From Thermosulfurimonas sp. (GTDB lineage Bacteria > Desulfobacterota > Thermodesulfobacteria > Thermodesulfobacteriales > Thermodesulfobacteriaceae), in assembly GCA_015487645.1 (NCBI GenBank), contig WFPH01000031.1:1-7192 (forward strand): DNA of 7,192 nt, written 5' to 3'. Below, piece by piece: positions 5,901 through 7,192 of the stretch; position 1 is the first letter of the stretch; each line of letters starts with the position of its first letter. Below the pieces are notes generated by a model. It saw only the letters and a program-made list of their open reading frames with translations. It did no database searches and was not told where the DNA came from. Both the position numbers and the translations under genes were made by a program.

Positions 5901-7192
5901 GGGCCACCACCCCCACCCTTCGAGGATCACCGGCTCCAGAAAGATCGCTTCCCACCAGATGCACCCCTCCGAAATAGAGGTTCTTCTCCGGCCAGAGATT
6001 TAACGGCCGGGCGATTTCGGGAAGAAAATCCGGGAAACCGGGCTCGGCCTGAAAAACGTCTTCCTCGAAATGGAGCCTCGGGGCGGAAACCGCTTCCTCG
6101 GGCGAAAGGTCGAAGAAGACCAAATTGATCACCACCTGAAGGAGGGCCGAACGGATCCTCTTGCTCCCGCCCGAGCCCAAAACGAAACGTTTTCCGGAAA
6201 TTTCTAAAAGACTCGGGGCCATCATGGAGGGGACGCGTTTGCCGGCCGGATAAGAGAAAAAACCCCGGGGATGAAGATCTTCCTCCCCTAGAATATTGTT
6301 GAGAACCAGGCCGGCCTCCGGAAAGATAATGCCCGCTCCTTCCCCGAAAGTCAGGGTTATGCCACAGAGGTTCCCCTCCTCGTCGGCGACACTTAAATGG
6401 GTCGTTCCCTTAGAACCTCCCTTAAGCCACCGAAAGACGCCCTCGGGATGCACCAGAAGTTCGTCGCGTATGCCGGCCTGAAACTTGAGGGCCCCGGCCA
6501 GAGCCTTAAGGTGGGCTTTTCCGAGATATTCTCCTTTCCCGAAATGTTCCCCGAAAAACTTGAGCCCCAAAGCCACCAGGCTTCCTCCGAAAGAAGGCGG
6601 GGGATTGGTCAGAAAATATCCCCTGGAAAAATGGTACTCCAGGGGTTTGCGCCGATAAACATGATAAAAGGAAAGATCTTCCTCGGTAAGGAGCCCCCCA
6701 CGGCCCCGGAGAAAACTTACCAGTTTACGGGCCAGTTCTCCCCGGTAGAGTTCTTGGGCCCTACGAGGAAAATCTTCCAAAAAATCCGCCAGAGCGGGAT
6801 TTTTGAGCCTGGTACCTGGAGCCGGGGGTTTCCCCTGGGGATAGAAAAGTTTTTCTGCGAGTGGATCTCTCCGGAAGATGGGCTCAAGGATACCGAAACA
6901 GGCGGCCTGCAGACTGTCCACCTCGAAACCATCCCGAGCCAGGCGTACGGCCGGCGAAACCACCTCGGCCCAGGGAAGGACCCCCAGATCCTCCTTGAGG
7001 GTCTTCAGGCCCAGAGGAGTCCCGGGAACGGCTACCGAAGCAGCCCCCACAAAGAAATCCTGAGTGGAAGAAGTGAAACGAAGGGTTACCCGCTTGAAAT
7101 CCGGTCTCTCGGGGAAAGAGGCCAGGCCCAGGCCGGGGACATTCACAAAGAAGTCATAGATGAAGGTTTCCTGGGTTCGCCCTACATAAGCC
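5893..7192 (-). CDS. Gamma-glutamyltransferase family N-terminal nucleophile hydrolase, atypical pocket (partial, N-terminus outside window)
   Basis: The gene enters from the right edge. The frame stays open past the GTG at 7146 for 15 more codons, ending in YDFFVNVPG, so about 432 C-terminal residues are present and the true start and any signal peptide are missing. Ntn-hydrolases of this family self-cleave before a Thr that becomes the nucleophile. Here that is the first Thr of GTTHLSVADEEGN (Thr codon at 6405-6403). Other family blocks are PPPSFGGSLVALGL, VLNNILGEEDL, GKRVPSMMAPSLL and LGSGGSKRIRSALLQV. Several residues that bind the gamma-glutamyl group in the E. coli enzyme appear changed (RE of DFREMAP is FV here; NNQMDD is NNILGE). 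It may act on another amide or gamma-linked substrate. The stop overlaps trmFO by 8 bp. Family assignment is strong, but classical ggt activity is doubtful. Confidence 0.9.
   Translation of the reverse strand, partial: AYVGRTQETFIYDFFVNVPGLGLASFPERPDFKRVTLRFTSSTQDFFVGAASVAVPGTPLGLKTLKEDLGVLPWAEVVSPAVRLARDGFEVDSLQAACFGILEPIFRRDPLAEKLFYPQGKPPAPGTRLKNPALADFLEDFPRRAQELYRGELARKLVSFLRGRGGLLTEEDLSFYHVYRRKPLEYHFSRGYFLTNPPPSFGGSLVALGLKFFGEHFGKGEYLGKAHLKALAGALKFQAGIRDELLVHPEGVFRWLKGGSKGTTHLSVADEEGNLCGITLTFGEGAGIIFPEAGLVLNNILGEEDLHPRGFFSYPAGKRVPSMMAPSLLEISGKRFVLGSGGSKRIRSALLQVVINLVFFDLSPEEAVSAPRLHFEEDVFQAEPGFPDFLPEIARPLNLWPEKNLYFGGVHLVGSDLSGAGDPRRVGVVAHA

Noticed and set aside
5901..5930. Earlier GTG start for TrmFO
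   Set aside because: It would add ten Trp/Gly-rich residues before a Rossmann motif that already begins at the usual place from ATG 5900.
7144..7146. GTG as the start of the GGT-family gene
   Set aside because: The frame is open to the window edge and the upstream codons (ending YDFFVNVPG) continue a family-like segment, so this GTG is an internal Val codon.
1..7192. CRISPR array, tRNA or rRNA gene, insertion sequence, phage or toxin-antitoxin genes
   Set aside because: I looked on both strands for repeated units, cloverleaf-like sequence, transposase motifs and small paired genes, and found none; nearly every base is accounted for by the listed genes.

Overview
This is a compact, GC-rich bacterial stretch with almost no non-coding sequence. 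It holds five complete housekeeping-type genes, one complete gene whose function is known only to family level, and two genes cut by the window edges. The proteins are rich in Glu, Arg and Leu and poor in Asn and Gln. Genes overlap by 4 to 13 bp. TrmFO (the folate-dependent tRNA m5U54 enzyme) occurs together with a bacterial-type Tgt and YajC. This suggests a thermophilic, Gram-negative-type bacterium outside the gammaproteobacteria. Thermodesulfobacteriota or a relative is my best guess from protein style, held with low confidence.

Layout. (1) Positions 1-90, + strand: the last 29 codons of a gene that resembles the C-terminus of a PLP-dependent D-cysteine desulfhydrase/ACC deaminase. (2) 95-1986, - strand: a two-gene unit. 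A DegT/DnrJ/EryC1/StrS-type PLP aminotransferase is translationally coupled (ATGA overlap) to a small metal-binding TIM-barrel protein of the endonuclease IV/xylose-isomerase-like superfamily. (3) 1987-2040: a 54-bp divergent intergenic region, the only real regulatory space in the window. (4) 2041-4572, + strand: a MidA-family SAM methyltransferase, then tgt (queuosine tRNA modification), then yajC (Sec accessory membrane protein), with gaps of 7 bp and -13 bp. (5) 4569-7192, - strand: a gamma-glutamyltransferase-family gene entering from beyond the right edge, overlapping trmFO by 8 bp. The stop codons of yajC and trmFO overlap each other.

How the genes fit together. Two genes modify tRNA (tgt at G34, trmFO at U54), yajC serves protein export, and MidA is linked in other organisms to complex I assembly. 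The aminotransferase/TIM-barrel pair could be a small sugar or cofactor-modifying step, but its substrate cannot be read from the sequence. No RNA gene, CRISPR array, insertion sequence, phage gene or defence system is visible. The most interesting points are the altered substrate pocket of the GGT-family protein and the endonuclease IV-like set of nine metal ligands in the TIM-barrel protein. I see no clear undescribed multi-gene system here.
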